From assembly GCA_002314835.1 (NCBI GenBank), contig DCHM01000007.1, forward strand, positions 5,006 to 13,816: a DNA stretch of 8,811 nucleotides, read 5' to 3'. The notes under the pieces were generated by a model. The model worked only from the letters and a program-made list of their open reading frames with translations, ran no database searches and was not told the origin of the DNA. A program made the translations under genes and the position numbers. Shown here piece after piece: positions 7,215-8,811 of the stretch; positions within the stretch are counted from its first letter, which is position 1; every line of letters begins with the position of its first letter. The DNA comes from Clostridiales bacterium UBA1752 (lineage in GTDB: Bacteria > Bacillota > Clostridia > Oscillospirales > CAG-382).

Positions 7215-7889
7215 TTATTTCAAACTGCGCAGATATGCCTTTTGCTCATCTGTGATGCGATAGCTCTCGATAGCTTTTTGTATGGTTTTTTTATGCGTCC
7301 AATCGGGCAGCTTACGTTCTGTTATATACGGTATCGCGGCGTTCCACTGCTTTGCAAGCGCAGTGGCAAAAAACCACGCGACCATCATTTTGACGTAGTA
7401 TTCGTCACTGTTTACTGCCGCGGCGAGCGATAGCATATCTGGCGTAAATTCGGCGTCCAAATAATACGTCATCAGCATATCGAGCCCAAAACGGCAGGTG
7501 TATGCAGCATCCGACTTTATCCAGCCCTTGACTATGGGCAACAGCTCGCTTTTGTGCTTTGCAAACACCTTGGGCCTTAGTGTGTCACAGACTGCCCAGT
7601 TATCTACGTACGGCAAAAACTCAGTGACGAGTGACAGGCACCGTGTATAGTCTTTTGTTTCGCACAGCAAAATAGAATGCAACAGATTTTCTTCATAGTA
7701 TTTATGCGGCAGTTCTGCCAAAAAGCCGTCTGTCAGTCCTGAGCTCTTTACCTGCTTTGCCACCAACCGCAGGGCAGGCACTCTCACGCCTATAAAGCAG
7801 TCCTTGGGCAGGGTGGGGGCGAGGCTTGAAATGAATTCCGCATACGCCGCGTCTTTGTTTGACGTGAGCATTTCTGTGATTTGTTGCAT
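7215..7889 (-). CDS. AlkD-family DNA alkylation repair glycosylase
   Basis: A 224-residue all-helical protein of the HEAT-like-repeat DNA glycosylase family, which cuts N3- and N7-alkylated purines, including bulky cationic adducts, from DNA without base flipping. Recognisable blocks are IGVRVPALR (33-41), YYEENLLHSILL (64-75), DNWAVCDTL (96-104), CRFGLDMLM (132-140) and KMMVAWFFA (167-175). Trp98, Asp102, Arg133 and Trp172 occur in the order, and with nearly the spacing, of the active-site Trp109, Asp113, Arg148 and Trp187 of Bacillus cereus AlkD (recalled from the literature). This argues for catalytic competence. The length is normal. GGAGGG at 7896-7901 lies six bases before the ATG, and the gene starts two bases after the TetR-family stop. 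Its place between a regulator and an exporter suggests a role in tolerance to alkylating compounds. Confidence 0.9.
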   Translation of the reverse strand: MQQITEMLTSNKDAAYAEFISSLAPTLPKDCFIGVRVPALRLVAKQVKSSGLTDGFLAELPHKYYEENLLHSILLCETKDYTRCLSLVTEFLPYVDNWAVCDTLRPKVFAKHKSELLPIVKGWIKSDAAYTCRFGLDMLMTYYLDAEFTPDMLSLAAAVNSDEYYVKMMVAWFFATALAKQWNAAIPYITERKLPDWTHKKTIQKAIESYRITDEQKAYLRSLK

Positions 7890-7891
7890 TA

Positions 7892-8473
7892 TTATCCCTC
7901 CGTTTTATACTGAGAGCAAAACAGTATAAAATGATTTTTTATGACCTGCATGGCGTAAGGCTCTTGGCTCGGGTCGCGGTCGCAAAGCTGTATCATCGCC
8001 GAAACCGGCGTAAAAAATTCTATGGCGAGTAGCGAAGCGTCGATTGGCTTGACTATCCCTTTATCAATCATGCCCTGCAGTATAACCGTGTATAACGCTT
8101 GCATATCTGTGACAAAGTGCTTTGTAGCGAGGTTTGCCATTCTTTCGTTGCGATATTGCTCTGTCGCTATCAGCTTGCGAATTAGCTTTATTTTTGGGTC
8201 GTGCATGGTAAAATCTATCTTTGACAGAGCGCCGCTTATAAGCTCGTCAAAAGAATCGGGCACCGTGCAAGTGCCTGTGCCCGACTGATAATAGCCTTCG
8301 TTTGCGTCGATAATCGCGTTGAATATTGCCTCTTTACTCTCAAAGTGACGGTAAAGCGCCGTTTTTGTGATACCGAGAGTGAGTGCGAGGTCGCGCAGGT
8401 TGGTGCCTGCGTAGCCTTTGTCGGCAAACATCATAAGCGCCGCGTCCAATATTCTTGATTTCGTATCGTTCAT
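7892..8473 (-). CDS. TetR/AcrR-family transcriptional regulator
   Basis: A 193-residue one-component regulator. The N-terminal DNA-binding domain is clear: ILDAALMMFADKGYAGTNL (8-26), followed by the helix-turn-helix LRDLALTLGITKTALYRHF (26-44) and the SKEAIF helix start. The C-terminal part (about 55-190) is helical and variable, as expected for a ligand-binding and dimer domain; its inducer is unknown. TetR proteins usually repress their own operon. If so here, the operator should lie upstream of the first gene, beyond base 8811. The ATG overlaps the stop of the GyrI-like gene as ATGA, with AAAGG at 8481-8485 seven bases before it. Its position near the head of the operon makes it the likely regulator of the repair and export genes. 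Confidence 0.94.
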   Translation of the reverse strand: MNDTKSRILDAALMMFADKGYAGTNLRDLALTLGITKTALYRHFESKEAIFNAIIDANEGYYQSGTGTCTVPDSFDELISGALSKIDFTMHDPKIKLIRKLIATEQYRNERMANLATKHFVTDMQALYTVILQGMIDKGIVKPIDASLLAIEFFTPVSAMIQLCDRDPSQEPYAMQVIKNHFILFCSQYKTEG

Positions 8474-8811
8474 AACGTTACCTTTTTTATCGGATGTCTG
8501 ATAACGGTTTTATATTTTGATTTATCCACTTTGCGCGCGTCGGTCAGATAGATTTCGTGGTGCATACGGGCGTCTGTAATGTCGGTGACGTAGCCGTTTT
8601 TGGCGATAAAATCATTCATTATCTTAACTGTCGCAGGCTCGTCGTCAAATGCACCTATATGCATAATCTGCACGCACAAGCCTTCGTCTATCGTCATAAA
8701 CTCGGCTTTTGTGCAGTCGAGCTTCTTTTTTTGAGTGGCTACAGCCACAGCCCAGTCAAAGTCTGCCTTTGTCACAAAGTCGGGCAGTCGTATGAGCGAA
8801 ATCCAACGGTA
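8470..8811 (-). CDS. GyrI-like small-molecule-binding domain protein (5' partial)
   Basis: The C-terminal 113 residues of a GyrI-like domain protein; the frame stays open to the window edge. The GTG at 8773-8775 is an internal valine, because the codons before it read YRWISLIRLPDF and continue the family pattern of an aromatic-rich strand, then PDFVT. Other marks are DEGLCVQIMHIGAFDDEPATV (about 42-62 of the visible part), FIAKNGY (68-74) and the conserved HHEIYLTD (84-91), whose Glu86 corresponds to the glutamate that contacts ligands in this superfamily. Complete relatives have roughly 200 residues, so about half is missing. The fold is shared with the effector domains of BmrR and Rob, and some stand-alone members hydrolyse cyclopropane-bearing toxins. 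It overlaps the TetR gene by four bases, suggesting linked function. Confidence 0.85.
   Translation of the reverse strand, partial: YRWISLIRLPDFVTKADFDWAVAVATQKKKLDCTKAEFMTIDEGLCVQIMHIGAFDDEPATVKIMNDFIAKNGYVTDITDARMHHEIYLTDARKVDKSKYKTVIRHPIKKVTL

Noticed and set aside
8773..8775. GTG as the start of the GyrI-like gene
   Set aside because: The twelve codons before it continue the family sequence to the window edge, and no ribosome binding site precedes it.

Overview
The window reads as a compact, gene-dense chromosomal segment of a Gram-positive anaerobe, most likely an uncultured member of the class Clostridia (inference). The grounds are strong AGGAG-type ribosome binding sites, tight operons with 1-11 bp gaps or overlaps, a GGDEF/EAL protein with extra GGDEF and PAS-like modules, an EFR1-type flavodoxin-ferredoxin, and an ABC exporter of a kind common in that class. 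No rRNA, tRNA, CRISPR array, insertion sequence or phage gene is visible. No gene-free stretch is longer than about 36 bp, so no promoter can be placed inside the window; promoters for both operons should lie beyond its ends.

The left half (1-4389) is a plus-strand operon. It holds a membrane-anchored GGDEF-PAS-GGDEF-EAL cyclic-di-GMP enzyme whose N-terminus is cut off by the window edge, a GNAT acetyltransferase overlapping it by 8 bp, an EFR1-family flavodoxin/2x[4Fe-4S] protein overlapping the acetyltransferase by 4 bp, and an alpha/beta-hydrolase esterase 3 bp further on. A perfect 14-bp hairpin at 4387-4420 ends the operon.

The right half (4426-8811) is a convergent minus-strand operon. 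In transcription order it holds a GyrI-like small-molecule-binding protein (5' end outside the window), a TetR-family regulator, an AlkD-type DNA alkylation repair glycosylase, an ABC ATPase, a 12-TM ABC permease and a second GNAT acetyltransferase. Every junction is an overlap or a gap of 11 bp or less, and each gene after the first visible one has its own ribosome binding site. The same bidirectional hairpin terminates this operon.

The most interesting point is the make-up of the minus-strand operon. It combines a ligand-sensing repressor, a GyrI-like protein, an AlkD-like glycosylase and an exporter. GyrI-like cyclopropanoid hydrolases and AlkD-family glycosylases are both known self-protection factors against yatakemycin/CC-1065-type DNA alkylators. 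The operon could therefore be a sense-neutralise-repair-export module against a genotoxic small molecule. That function is a hypothesis; the gene identities themselves are well supported.
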